Origin: JANQRV01 sp964533785
Lineage (GTDB): Bacteria > Bacteroidota > Bacteroidia > Chitinophagales > Saprospiraceae
DNA: 21,949 nucleotides
Assembly: GCA_964533785.1 (NCBI GenBank)
Contig: CAZHNG010000082.1
Coordinates: 1-21,949 of the forward strand
Direction of reading: 5' to 3'
The notes beneath the pieces are model-generated. The model did not search any database, had not been told where the DNA came from, and saw only the letters and a list, made by a program, of their open reading frames with translations. Of this stretch, positions 8,001-14,750 are shown piece by piece; within the stretch, counting starts at the first letter, position 1; every line of letters starts with the position of its first letter. The translations under genes were made by a program, and so were the position numbers.

Positions 8001-10475
8001 ATCTATTACGCCTACCCTGATCCTGGTGGATACCTCACAGCCGTTATTGGCCTGATAAGTATAGGTGAGCCGGTAAGTGCCAGGGCCGCCCGCCCGTAAC
8101 GGATCGAAGTAACCTTCCGGATCGACAACCCCTCTACCAGACCATATCCCTCCTCCGGGCGTTGCTACGGGTAATCTTACTCTGCCGGGCGTATTACAAT
8201 AAGAGGTATCAGAAACCGTAAGCTGTGGAGCAGCTTTAACCCTTAGCTCCATTGTATCTCTTCCTACGCAGCCCTGTCCATCTGCTACTTCATAGACCAA
8301 TGGATAAGTGCCGGCATCCAATAATCTGGGATCTATCTCACTACCCGAAAGATCCAAACTATCCATGCTTAACCAGATACCGCCCGACGGGCTTCCATTC
8401 AGGGATACAACCGGCTCATTTTGACAAACGATGATATCATCACCGGCATTAGCTTCCGGAGCACGCAATACATTCATATTAAAACTACCCTGAATAAAGC
8501 AAACTCCAGTTCCATAGCTATAAGTGACGGTATTTTGTCCAATAAAAGCTTCAGCAGGATAAAAGTAATTCCCCCGTACACCAGGCCCGGACCAGCTACC
8601 CCCCGGAGGCATAGCCTCCAATAATACTGGTTCGGAAGACGCACAGATCGTTTGATCCGGCGGTAAAGTAAGAGAACCCGGCTGCTGGACGACAAAAGTA
8701 TCAGAAACGGTCTTTATTCCACAAGCATTTTCCATCGAGAGGGAAACAATGTAAGTACCTGCAGAATCGTAAACTATGTCGGTGGGATAGGCTTCCGAAC
8801 TTTCTATCGTGCCAGCCCCGGGAAAACTCCACTTTGTATTTATAATATCGGAACCATTACTATAATAGATTACTGATTGATCATCAAAATTTAAGGTAGC
8901 ACTCTGGCAAAAGTCTTGGATAGGAACCAGGCCTACATCGGGCACACCCGGAACAGCGATCGTTCCGTCCCAAAAAACAGAAGAGCAAGGATTACTGACC
9001 TCTACCCTGATCATATAATCCCCGCCTTCAGAAAATAGTATGTGTGGCCTCTCTGTTCTTTCATCGGTACTATCGACAAACTCCCATCCCTGGGCCGGAG
9101 TGATACTCCAATTAAAACTCAGGGAATCTACCGCTGCCAATTCCGGCATAACAACTTTCAAAGGAGCGCAATCGCCCCCGTCATCCAGTTCATCGATATT
9201 CAGGATGGTATCTTGTAAAGAAATTTGGGGTGGTTCGAAAATGGTAATATCTTTGCTTAGCTCAAACGGCCCGCAAGCAAAACTCACCACTTGCATAGTA
9301 ATGGTATAAACCCCCGGCCTTAGAAATTCAATGTCCACATTATTGGATCCAAACAGATTGCCGTTTACGACATTCCAATCTTCACCGGCATTACCGGAGA
9401 TCGTCCAGCTTGGGTTCAATACGTCTATACAATCAGATGGGTTACCGCTAATGATCTCAAATATATTAGTGGTTTGGTTATCGAAACTGAGCACCTGCCC
9501 CGGACAAAGCGTAGGGGGCGAAGAAATGCCAAAATCTAGTTCCGGAGGTGAACTTACCTCGATAGGCTCAATAGTCGCTGCCGAGGAGTTACAGGGATTC
9601 GATGCTATGATCTGCACATCGAATGCATTGGTATAGGCCCCCGTTGTCGTTCTCGCTCCGCAGGAATTTTCATCAAAAGTGTAATTAAATGCAGGCGGAA
9701 CGTTTTCCTGGGTAAAGGAATCTACTACTACTCCGCCGATGAATACTCGATATTCTGTACCGGGTGGATTATTTTCGGTATTTGTTATGGGAAAGCTAAG
9801 GGTAGCCGGTGCACACAAACCAACGGTATTACCTGGATTGACCAGCCCTACCGACGGGTTTCCACCATTGTAAAAGGTGTAATTTTCCGTGAACACACAT
9901 CCGTTTTCACTTTCTACCGTAACAAAAATTGAAAAATAGCCCAGCCTTTGGAAAGTGTGTGAGATAGTATTCGTATTAGAAAAGGTGGTGTTATCGTAAG
10001 TTTCGGCTGGGCTACCATCGCCCCAGTTTATAGTGTACGATCTATTAGTCGAAAAAGTCTTAGAGGTATTAATGATGCTCAATTCTATTTCAGGAGAGCC
10101 ATTACAAGCCTTCATCTCCTTGCCGTTCAATATCACGATCCCGGGAGGTACGCCAATAGAAGCATCAGGAACTGCTCCTACGTTTATCGTTCGGGTGAAG
10201 CAGGAGTCGCTATTGGCATACAATACGATTGACAAGGTAGTATCTTCTGATAGTTGCGGCAACGTAAAAGTCGGGGTGGGGCCGTAAAGGTCCACGACCT
10301 CATCTTGGTCAATATCCCAACTGTACTCAACACCCGCATCAGGAGCGTCTACGGTCAGCACGATATCTTCAGTAGCGCAAGCATTCTCGTCAGATATACT
10401 AAAGCTACACTGACCTTCCAGCTTGCAGGTTAGGCAGACCAATAATCCTAATATTGAGATTATGATTCTTTGCAT
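5013..10475 (-). CDS. Giant PKD-repeat surface protein with T9SS type B (CHU_C / gliding motility-associated) sorting domain
   Basis: 1820 residues. A signal peptide (MQRIIISILGLLVCLTC..) starts the chain. The N-terminal third holds divergent PKD/Ig-like domains (YSWDIDQDE near 55, INWGDGSPAE near 152, TKWSFPG near 547). Five modules with a GGxW core follow at about 625-935 (GGSWSGPG, GGIWLSMD, GGGIWSGRG, GGRWVSQS, GGRWSGPG), resembling SprB-type repeats. Nine PKD-type units follow at about 1010-1690, about 80-85 residues apart, with the core W-D-F-G-[ND]-G in most. Two are degenerate (PVWIFSTG, YEWSMGDG). The last 105 residues match the type B T9SS C-terminal domain: FVPSAFAPDD, LQIFSAYGELLWES, GWDGTHKGKPLPQDVYVWKV, ending GSVTLIR. 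Such proteins are exported by T9SS and displayed or released as adhesins or motility proteins. The PorP/SprF gene 185 bp upstream in the same orientation is the expected partner. No enzymatic domain is visible. Confidence 0.93.
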   Translation of the reverse strand: MQRIIISILGLLVCLTCKLEGQCSFSISDENACATEDIVLTVDAPDAGVEYSWDIDQDEVVDLYGPTPTFTLPQLSEDTTLSIVLYANSDSCFTRTINVGAVPDASIGVPPGIVILNGKEMKACNGSPEIELSIINTSKTFSTNRSYTINWGDGSPAETYDNTTFSNTNTISHTFQRLGYFSIFVTVESENGCVFTENYTFYNGGNPSVGLVNPGNTVGLCAPATLSFPITNTENNPPGTEYRVFIGGVVVDSFTQENVPPAFNYTFDENSCGARTTTGAYTNAFDVQIIASNPCNSSAATIEPIEVSSPPELDFGISSPPTLCPGQVLSFDNQTTNIFEIISGNPSDCIDVLNPSWTISGNAGEDWNVVNGNLFGSNNVDIEFLRPGVYTITMQVVSFACGPFELSKDITIFEPPQISLQDTILNIDELDDGGDCAPLKVVMPELAAVDSLSFNWSITPAQGWEFVDSTDERTERPHILFSEGGDYMIRVEVSNPCSSVFWDGTIAVPGVPDVGLVPIQDFCQSATLNFDDQSVIYYSNGSDIINTKWSFPGAGTIESSEAYPTDIVYDSAGTYIVSLSMENACGIKTVSDTFVVQQPGSLTLPPDQTICASSEPVLLEAMPPGGSWSGPGVRGNYFYPAEAFIGQNTVTYSYGTGVCFIQGSFNMNVLRAPEANAGDDIIVCQNEPVVSLNGSPSGGIWLSMDSLDLSGSEIDPRLLDAGTYPLVYEVADGQGCVGRDTMELRVKAAPQLTVSDTSYCNTPGRVRLPVATPGGGIWSGRGVVDPEGYFDPLRAGGPGTYRLTYTYQANNGCEVSTRIRVGVIDPSQVDAGPDFSICATDDTISLRDFGSPAGGRWVSQSPGLSNGVFDPALADAGDNVLLYRIGSGNCRVTDTLTINVIRLNNAQAGPNENVCEGSGILILSGGSPLGGRWSGPGITDPSKGHFDPAAVGVGTYTIQYAIQDQSTGCANIDTKKVNVRPTPTVDFVIPELVCKGTNVTVENNSDAAENILWELSDGRSFDESAPRIRFNAVGTFQLDLSLETQYGCSADLQKEIEVTAPPTALFSLPEKEACEQLSVLPVNESRGLNNTYSWDFGNGQTSDQEVVSQPIMYAAGINDTLYFVRLEVSNQCGRDSYQDSVNIKALPTVDFGFNIDTACAPIIVSFNNISQGGADSFQWDFGNGSSSIDSMPPPQAFYADTIPVEYTITLTGQNQCGTDTMQRQFLAEPQTVTSFFNTSRLEGCAPMTIEFEDFSTPGTRISWDFGNGATSNLKNPVQTFAQPGQYFVKQYASNPCAMDSSEIVINVLSTPVVDFEYSDNLCVGQPIEFTNKSSDLSNPVWIFSTGDTINATDPSYTFNTVGTYDVILRITDVQTGCTTDLSRPISIGDPPAPIFSLDVTEGCAPLQVKLSNNSTGGDFYEWDFGDGNYSVASEPVHTYMDPGDYEVKLSVSDQLGCSVDTVLGGVEVYPVPEARFVVPDSIYCGLPATIAFINESEGAAGYEWSMGDGASSTLRSPAHEYLTPGEYDIKLDAVNQYGCADRYEKSIKLISQPIADFTLDTLAACSPFTATFKNYGRGTSYHWDFGDGLTSDERVPTHTFSDPGFYDISLVVGNDEVCFDTLNLPGLVEVWKTPTASFSWKDEIIGDPTGRVIFLNESEGAETYLWDFGDGNSSDEENPVHRYRSNELWEVFLEATGNHNCKDDTLLLIQPKYFGKLFVPSAFAPDDGRGESQLFLPKGHGIKEYHLQIFSAYGELLWESYELADGQPAEGWDGTHKGKPLPQDVYVWKVRAIFESGLEWTGNKEISGKYQKMGSVTLIR

Positions 10476-10622
10476 GAGTCGGTGTAATTTTCAATACTTT
10501 TAAATCGGTTTTATTAGAAGCCAGATTCCAGATAAGGTGTGGATGGATAAGAGAAATGGGAGTGTTTAATGAAGATCTTTTTGTCTTACTGTTCTTTTCA
10601 AAATCTCCATGTCATAACCTGT

Positions 10623-10650
10623 TCTGGCATCTGGCATCTGGTATCTGGTA
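10623..10650. repeat. Four tandem copies of the 7-mer TCTGGYA
   Basis: Units at 10623-10629, 10630-10636, 10637-10643 and 10644-10650 read TCTGGCA, TCTGGCA, TCTGGTA, TCTGGTA, followed by TCT. They lie in the 185-bp gap between the PorP/SprF stop and the adhesin start, 11 bp after the PorP/SprF stop codon in transcription order. The array is a short microsatellite-like repeat with 7-bp units, a length that can slip during replication. It is outside coding sequence, so a change in copy number would alter spacing and not a reading frame. I see no clear promoter box in the gap. Confidence 0.8.
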
Positions 10651-10660
10651 TCTTATGAGA

Positions 10661-11803
10661 TTAAAAAAAACGCTTACAATCCATCACATTCCTACTGGAT
10701 GAATTGCCCCGCATTTTTAATCCAAAACGGGCATCCTCCATGAACCTGTACCGGATCGTAAATTCAAAAGCGCTCCCTGCTCTTGGACCTACGCCGGTCG
10801 TATTCAAATCCATACTTATGCCCAGAAATAAGGGGGGAAGGTTATTGCGCTTTCTCAAACCGGAGTTGGTGTAAGCGCCGAGTGTAAGAATGAAGGCATC
10901 TGTGTGTATATCATTGGGTAAATAGAAACGGTTTTGGTAAAGCAATCCGGCATGAAAGTTATTCACCAGCGCAAATACGCCCACTGTTCCTACGGTCATA
11001 TTCTGTGAAAAATTGAGAAATTGATCGCCTTGGGAATCCAATCTGAAGTTGGGTGATATAGCCATTTCAGTCCCGGTTCCCGATAGCAGGGTCATAGGAA
11101 TAATGAGCCCGCCGTGTATGGTCGTTCTTGGCCGCACCCGGTGGTCGCTGTTCAGAAAAGAATCATTGCCCTGCAGATTTTTATTGATTAAATAAGGAAG
11201 GTGATGAAGGCTCATGCCCAAATGAGAACGGACTTTTGATATAGCCCTGCGCCCCGCGCCGATTTTTCCTTCGTGCCTCCAGACAAAACCAAAACTCATA
11301 TCCCCAAAGGATACCTGGTCCAGAACGGAGTTCAATTCACTTGGCCCGACCAGGCCGTCCCAGGGATCTAACTGATCGGAAAACACCAATTTGTCCCAAT
11401 CAAGCCTGCGTTGAACGATGCGTCCTTCAAACCCAAAGTGAAAATTGTCTTTGGGACCTGGAATGGTGTAAGAAAAAACAGCCCCCGCCTGAGTGGTCGT
11501 AAAGTTTGACAGACCTGCCTCATCCCTCATCAAATGCAGACCAACTCCTAGTCTTAAAGCGGGTAATTGGGCGTCCGCTGAAAAACCGACGGTCTTATAC
11601 CCCTGGTCTACGTTTAGCCATTGCATCCTGGCGGCAGCATTTAAAGTGATACCCTTTTCCAGACCGGCAAAGGCAGGATTTAAGTATATTCGATTGGCAT
11701 AAAATTGCGAGAAAGCGGGATCTTGCGCATGAAGGTATCCCGGTATGCATGTTATAGATAGTGCTAACCCTAGGCTAGCATAAGACAGTAGCTTATGCAG
11801 CAT
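10661..11803 (-). CDS. PorP/SprF family type IX secretion system outer membrane protein
   Basis: 380 residues with a signal peptide (MLHKLLSYASLGLALSITCIPGYLHA). The mature start carries the family hallmark DPAFSQFYANRIYLNPAFAGL, followed by alternating beta-strand sequence typical of an outer membrane barrel (LRLGVGLHLMRDEAGL, FHFGFEGRIVQRRLDW, MSFGFVWRHEGKIGAG, VGVFALVNNFHAGLLYQNRFYLP, FEFTIRYRFM). In Bacteroidota, PorP/SprF members are encoded next to CHU_C-domain proteins and are needed for their secretion or surface attachment. The next gene here, in the same direction and 185 bp downstream, is exactly such a protein, so I infer a dedicated pair. The length is slightly above the usual 300-340 or so. 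The C-terminal tail after FGLKMRGNSSSRNVMDCKRFF is short and includes a cysteine. Many paralogues exist per genome, so the symbol porP or sprF is not assigned. Confidence 0.9.
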   Translation of the reverse strand: MLHKLLSYASLGLALSITCIPGYLHAQDPAFSQFYANRIYLNPAFAGLEKGITLNAAARMQWLNVDQGYKTVGFSADAQLPALRLGVGLHLMRDEAGLSNFTTTQAGAVFSYTIPGPKDNFHFGFEGRIVQRRLDWDKLVFSDQLDPWDGLVGPSELNSVLDQVSFGDMSFGFVWRHEGKIGAGRRAISKVRSHLGMSLHHLPYLINKNLQGNDSFLNSDHRVRPRTTIHGGLIIPMTLLSGTGTEMAISPNFRLDSQGDQFLNFSQNMTVGTVGVFALVNNFHAGLLYQNRFYLPNDIHTDAFILTLGAYTNSGLRKRNNLPPLFLGISMDLNTTGVGPRAGSAFEFTIRYRFMEDARFGLKMRGNSSSRNVMDCKRFF

Positions 11804-12266
11804 CTTATTTCAGTTTTGGAATTATGAATTTTGTTGTTTGACAAAACCTTGTTAATAAGTAAAACGGCAGATCCCGGACTGGGTATAAAGAACTGTATAC
11901 CAGTAATCAATAAATGAAACTACTCACTTACTTACAATGGTTTTGTACAGTTAAGTAGCGAATTTGCCAATCTATTCATTAGACCGGAAATTCTTCTTTT
12001 GTGTTATTAGGTAGATAAAAAACTGGGAGTTCACTTTTCTGAATGTGTTTGTTCAATTCATACGCCGAAGGGGGAAAAGGTAAAACATATTGAAACCAAA
12101 CCACATTACAGAAGATGTTATGGAAAATCACTGGGGATTAAAAAGGATTTGTTCAGATGGGATAAAAGCGCGTTTGTTATTTTGGATATTCAAATATACA
12201 AACTTCAAAACATATTTGAAAGAATTTTATATAAAAAAGTCAAAAAAATATTTGCTGTTGAGTTAG
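11804..12266. other. Divergent intergenic region, AT-rich, with one hairpin
   Basis: About 490 bp separate the divergently transcribed PorP/SprF and PQQ dehydrogenase genes. I see no gene in it. It holds an inverted repeat with arms ACTGGGTATA 11878-11887 and TATACCAGT 11896-11904 (9 pairs, one bulged G, 8-nt loop), which would lie in the PorP/SprF leader or be an operator about 75-100 bp upstream of its start. A TATATTTG box facing the PorP/SprF gene occurs on the minus strand at 12191-12198, but it is about 390 bp from the start and lacks a well-placed TTG partner. Confidence 0.4.
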
Positions 12267-12274
12267 TACCTTTG
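12267..12274 (+). promoter_or_regulatory. Candidate -7 promoter box TACCTTTG for the PQQ dehydrogenase gene
   Basis: TACCTTTG is an exact match to the Bacteroidota -7 consensus TAnnTTTG and ends 23 bp before the ATG at 12298. The nearest upstream TTTG (12251-12254) is only 12 bp away, shorter than the usual 17-23 bp, so the -33 element is weak or missing. The leader before the ATG is A-rich (AACACAAAATAAAAGCT) with no Shine-Dalgarno sequence. Confidence 0.5.
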
Positions 12275-12297
12275 TTTACAAACACAAAATAAAAGCT

Positions 12298-13683
12298 ATG
12301 CGAAAAATGATCATAGGAGGGCTTACGCTGCTGGCAGCGCTTTCCATCCTGGCCTTTACTTTCATTTCAGATGTGGGGGAAGATCCATACGAAGAGGTAT
12401 ACCAGGAATATTGTTCAGGTTGCCACGGTAGTAAGTTAAAATCTTTTGTCAACCGCAAATGGATGCACGGCAATACCAAAGCGGATCTCGTAAAGAGTAT
12501 TACCAATGGATATCCGGATGCGGGAATGCCGGCCTTCAGCGCTACTTTTTCAGAAAAGCAAATAGAAGAACTGGCGGATTATATACTTAAAGGTATTAAA
12601 GCGGCTGACCAGGAGAAGCAAAACGTCATTGCGAAGGAATTTAAGTCCGAAAAATTGAACTACCGCCTTGAAACGGTCGTAACGGGTCTCGATATTCCCT
12701 GGGGATTGGCGTTCCTGCCCAATAATGATATGTTGATCACCGAACGGAACGGTGACTTTTACCGTTTTTCTGAGAGCAGAGGTCTGGAATTTATTATGGG
12801 CGCGCCGGAAGTACTGGCAAGGGGTCAGGGAGGATTGCTAGATGTCGAGCTTCATCCCGATTTTGAAAACAACCGGTTGATCTATTTATCTTACTCCAAA
12901 CCCGGCAATGGCGGTGCTACTACCGCCGTTATGAGCGCAAGGTTGGAAGGGAATCAATTGCAAGATCAAAAAGTCATCTTTGAGGCTTTACCATACGCCA
13001 GGACAAAGCACCACTACGGCTCCCGCTTGGAGTTTGACAAAGAAGGCTATTTATACCTCTCCGTAGGTGATCGCGGTAACAGGGATCGCAACCCCCAAAA
13101 TCTGGATAACCATTGTGGAAAAATACACCGTATCAATGACGATGGCAGCATACCGGCGGATAATCCCTTCGTCGGACAAAATGACGCTATGGCTTCTATT
13201 TATTCCTACGGCCACCGCAATCCGCAAGGGGTAGCAATGCACCCTGAAACCGGAGAAATATGGGAGCATGAGCATGGTCCTAAAGGCGGAGATGAGGTCA
13301 ACCGGATCGTCAAAGCTAAAAACTACGGCTGGCCGGTTATCTCGTACGGCATTAATTATAATGGTACCAAATTTACCGATATCACCGAAAAGGAAGGAAT
13401 GGAACAACCCGAAACATACTGGGTCCCCTCTATTGCTCCCTGTGGCATGGAATTTGTAGAAGGAGACCGGTATCCCAAATGGGAAAACGATATATTAGTT
13501 GGTTCCCTTAAATTTGATTACATCGTTCGTTGTGAACTGGAAGGTAATAAGATCACACACCAGGAGATCATCCTTGAAGATGTAGGCAGGATGAGGGATA
13601 TCAAAATGGGGAACGACGGATACATCTACGTAGCAGTGGAAGACCCGGGCAGGGTGTATAGAATCGTTTCGGTTGTTCAGTAA
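12298..13683 (+). CDS. Periplasmic cytochrome c / PQQ-dependent sugar (aldose) dehydrogenase fusion
   Basis: 461 residues. An N-terminal hydrophobic segment (about 4-24) acts as signal or anchor. A small cytochrome c domain follows with CSGCH at residues 39-43 binding heme c and Met77 in GMPAF as the likely sixth ligand. From about 115 to the end is a GSDH-type beta-propeller of the soluble aldose/glucose dehydrogenase family: LDIPWGLAFLPNNDMLITER, RGQGGLLDVELHPDF, HHYGSRLEF (predicted catalytic His), VGDRGNRDR, SYGHRNPQG (predicted PQQ-contacting Arg), EHEHGPKGGDEVN and NYGWPVISYG. The family oxidises aldoses to lactones with PQQ; the fused heme would take the electrons and pass them on to the respiratory chain. 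The propeller motifs look complete. The actual sugar cannot be read from the sequence, and no PQQ synthesis genes are in the window, so the cofactor may be made elsewhere or imported. Confidence 0.92.
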   Translation: MRKMIIGGLTLLAALSILAFTFISDVGEDPYEEVYQEYCSGCHGSKLKSFVNRKWMHGNTKADLVKSITNGYPDAGMPAFSATFSEKQIEELADYILKGIKAADQEKQNVIAKEFKSEKLNYRLETVVTGLDIPWGLAFLPNNDMLITERNGDFYRFSESRGLEFIMGAPEVLARGQGGLLDVELHPDFENNRLIYLSYSKPGNGGATTAVMSARLEGNQLQDQKVIFEALPYARTKHHYGSRLEFDKEGYLYLSVGDRGNRDRNPQNLDNHCGKIHRINDDGSIPADNPFVGQNDAMASIYSYGHRNPQGVAMHPETGEIWEHEHGPKGGDEVNRIVKAKNYGWPVISYGINYNGTKFTDITEKEGMEQPETYWVPSIAPCGMEFVEGDRYPKWENDILVGSLKFDYIVRCELEGNKITHQEIILEDVGRMRDIKMGNDGYIYVAVEDPGRVYRIVSVVQ

Positions 13684-13700
13684 AATAAGTAGGAGCTATT

Positions 13701-13718
13701 CTAAGGGCAAGTCCTTAG
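13701..13718 (+). terminator. Possible terminator-like hairpin after the PQQ dehydrogenase gene
   Basis: CTAAGG 13701-13706 pairs with CCTTAG 13713-13718 around a 6-nt loop, 17 bp after the stop codon. It is followed by TTTAAT, only a weak T-tract, so termination is plausible but not certain. Confidence 0.35.
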
Positions 13719-13773
13719 TTTAATAGGGCAGCGACTTAAAACGAGTTAGCGAGTTCCACAACGATTCGATTAA

Positions 13774-13813
13774 TAGACTTGTTCTGCGGGTCATGACCCA
13801 CCGAACAAGTCTA
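13774..13813. repeat. Strong hairpin with nested perfect palindrome
   Basis: Arms TAGACTTGTTC 13774-13784 and GAACAAGTCTA 13803-13813 are perfect 11-bp complements. Inside, separated by 3-nt mismatched sides, sits the perfect palindrome GGGTCATGACCC (13788-13799). No T-run follows on the plus strand. It may be a transcription end, an RNA-processing structure or a REP-like element between two plus-strand genes. Confidence 0.65.
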
Positions 13814-13822
13814 ATATAAAAC

Positions 13823-13868
13823 GTTAGCATGCTAACTATAACTAATCCATGAATTCATTGAGAATTCA
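13823..13868. repeat. Palindromes upstream of the DUF2459 gene
   Basis: GTTAGCATGCTAAC at 13823-13836 is a perfect 14-bp palindrome, and ATGAATTCAT at 13849-13858 a perfect 10-bp one. TGAATTC (13850-13856) also pairs with GAATTCA at 13862-13868. They sit immediately upstream of, and partly overlap, the predicted promoter of the next gene, so an operator role is possible. Confidence 0.5.
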
Positions 13869-13892
13869 AGCCTGTCCTTAAGTCTACTTTTG
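13858..13892 (+). promoter_or_regulatory. Candidate promoter for the DUF2459 gene (TTG, then TACTTTTG)
   Basis: TACTTTTG at 13885-13892 matches TAnnTTTG exactly and ends 32 bp before the ATG at 13925. A TTG at 13858-13860 lies 24 bp upstream, one base over the usual 17-23. It overlaps the last palindrome of the upstream cluster. Confidence 0.5.
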
Positions 13893-13924
13893 AAATGACG
13901 CTTATTGAAAAAGTGTGATAAACC

Positions 13925-14620
13925 ATGTTACTCTTAATTTCGAAATTTTTATTAAAAATAATCCTAGGGCTGATCCTTTTTGTAGCGGCCTATCTATTAA
14001 TTGTTTTTCTACTTTCGTTAATACCCGTTAACTACCGGGCCCGCCAACCCAAAGCTGGGAATACTATTTTTCTTACCAGCGACGGGATACATATCGATGT
14101 CCACGTACCAGTAATTACCTCTGCTTATGACTGGCGAAACCTTTTGCCGCCCGAAACCTTTAAAAGCGGAGATCAACCCTACAATTATATCACTTTTGGT
14201 TGGGGAGACTGGGGCTTTTACCTGGAAACGCCCTCCTGGTCGGAACTAAAAGCCAGTACAGCCCTAAAAGCTGCTTTTCTCAGAACTCCGACCGTCATGC
14301 ACGTCAGCTACCTGGTGGATCCTCCTACTATCACTGATAGCCAGAAAGGCAAAAAGATCAAACAGCTCGTATTGTCCGACCAACAAATGCAAATACTCAA
14401 CGAGCACATTTTAGATTCTTTTAAAGTAGATGCTTATGGCCATCCAATGATCATTCCCGACCGGGGCTACGGCGAAAACGATAATTTTTATTTTGCCAAT
14501 GGAACATATCACCTTTTCCAGACTTGTAATAACTGGGTAAACCAGGCTTTGAAGAAAGCAGGAGTGCGGACTGCCGTTTGGGCACCTTCCAGTTATGGTG
14601 TCTTCCGGCACTTGAAATAA
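13925..14620 (+). CDS. DUF2459 / TIGR02117 family membrane-anchored protein
   Basis: 231 residues. A long hydrophobic helix (about 2-33) anchors it in the inner membrane or serves as an uncleaved signal; the rest would face the periplasm. The family signature is clear: NTIFLTSDGIHIDVHVP (His56, His60), YITFGWGDWGFYLETPSW (about 88-105), VMHVSYL, and near the C-terminus YHLFQTCNNWVNQALKKAG (Cys201). The family has no assigned reaction. The layout, with conserved His early and a Cys-Asn-x-Trp motif late, resembles circularly permuted NlpC/P60-like (YiiX-type) cysteine hydrolases; that is my inference. It stands between the PQQ dehydrogenase and the transhydrogenase operon in the same direction, with 241 and 130 bp gaps and its own candidate promoter, so a shared pathway is not implied. 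Confidence 0.85.
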   Translation: MLLLISKFLLKIILGLILFVAAYLLIVFLLSLIPVNYRARQPKAGNTIFLTSDGIHIDVHVPVITSAYDWRNLLPPETFKSGDQPYNYITFGWGDWGFYLETPSWSELKASTALKAAFLRTPTVMHVSYLVDPPTITDSQKGKKIKQLVLSDQQMQILNEHILDSFKVDAYGHPMIIPDRGYGENDNFYFANGTYHLFQTCNNWVNQALKKAGVRTAVWAPSSYGVFRHLK

Positions 14621-14750
14621 ATGAAATGCCTGTTAAATTTAGTGCAATCCAAACGGGGTTCTTCATCTTATTTTTCAATAAAAAGACTTTCTAATCCACA
14701 AAAATCTAACAGTTTATTATATTCACGCTGTAGAAACGAAAACGAATGCA

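Noticed and set aside
13051..13407. 118-codon minus-strand open frame
   Set aside because: Antisense to the catalytic propeller of the PQQ dehydrogenase, whose motifs are intact.
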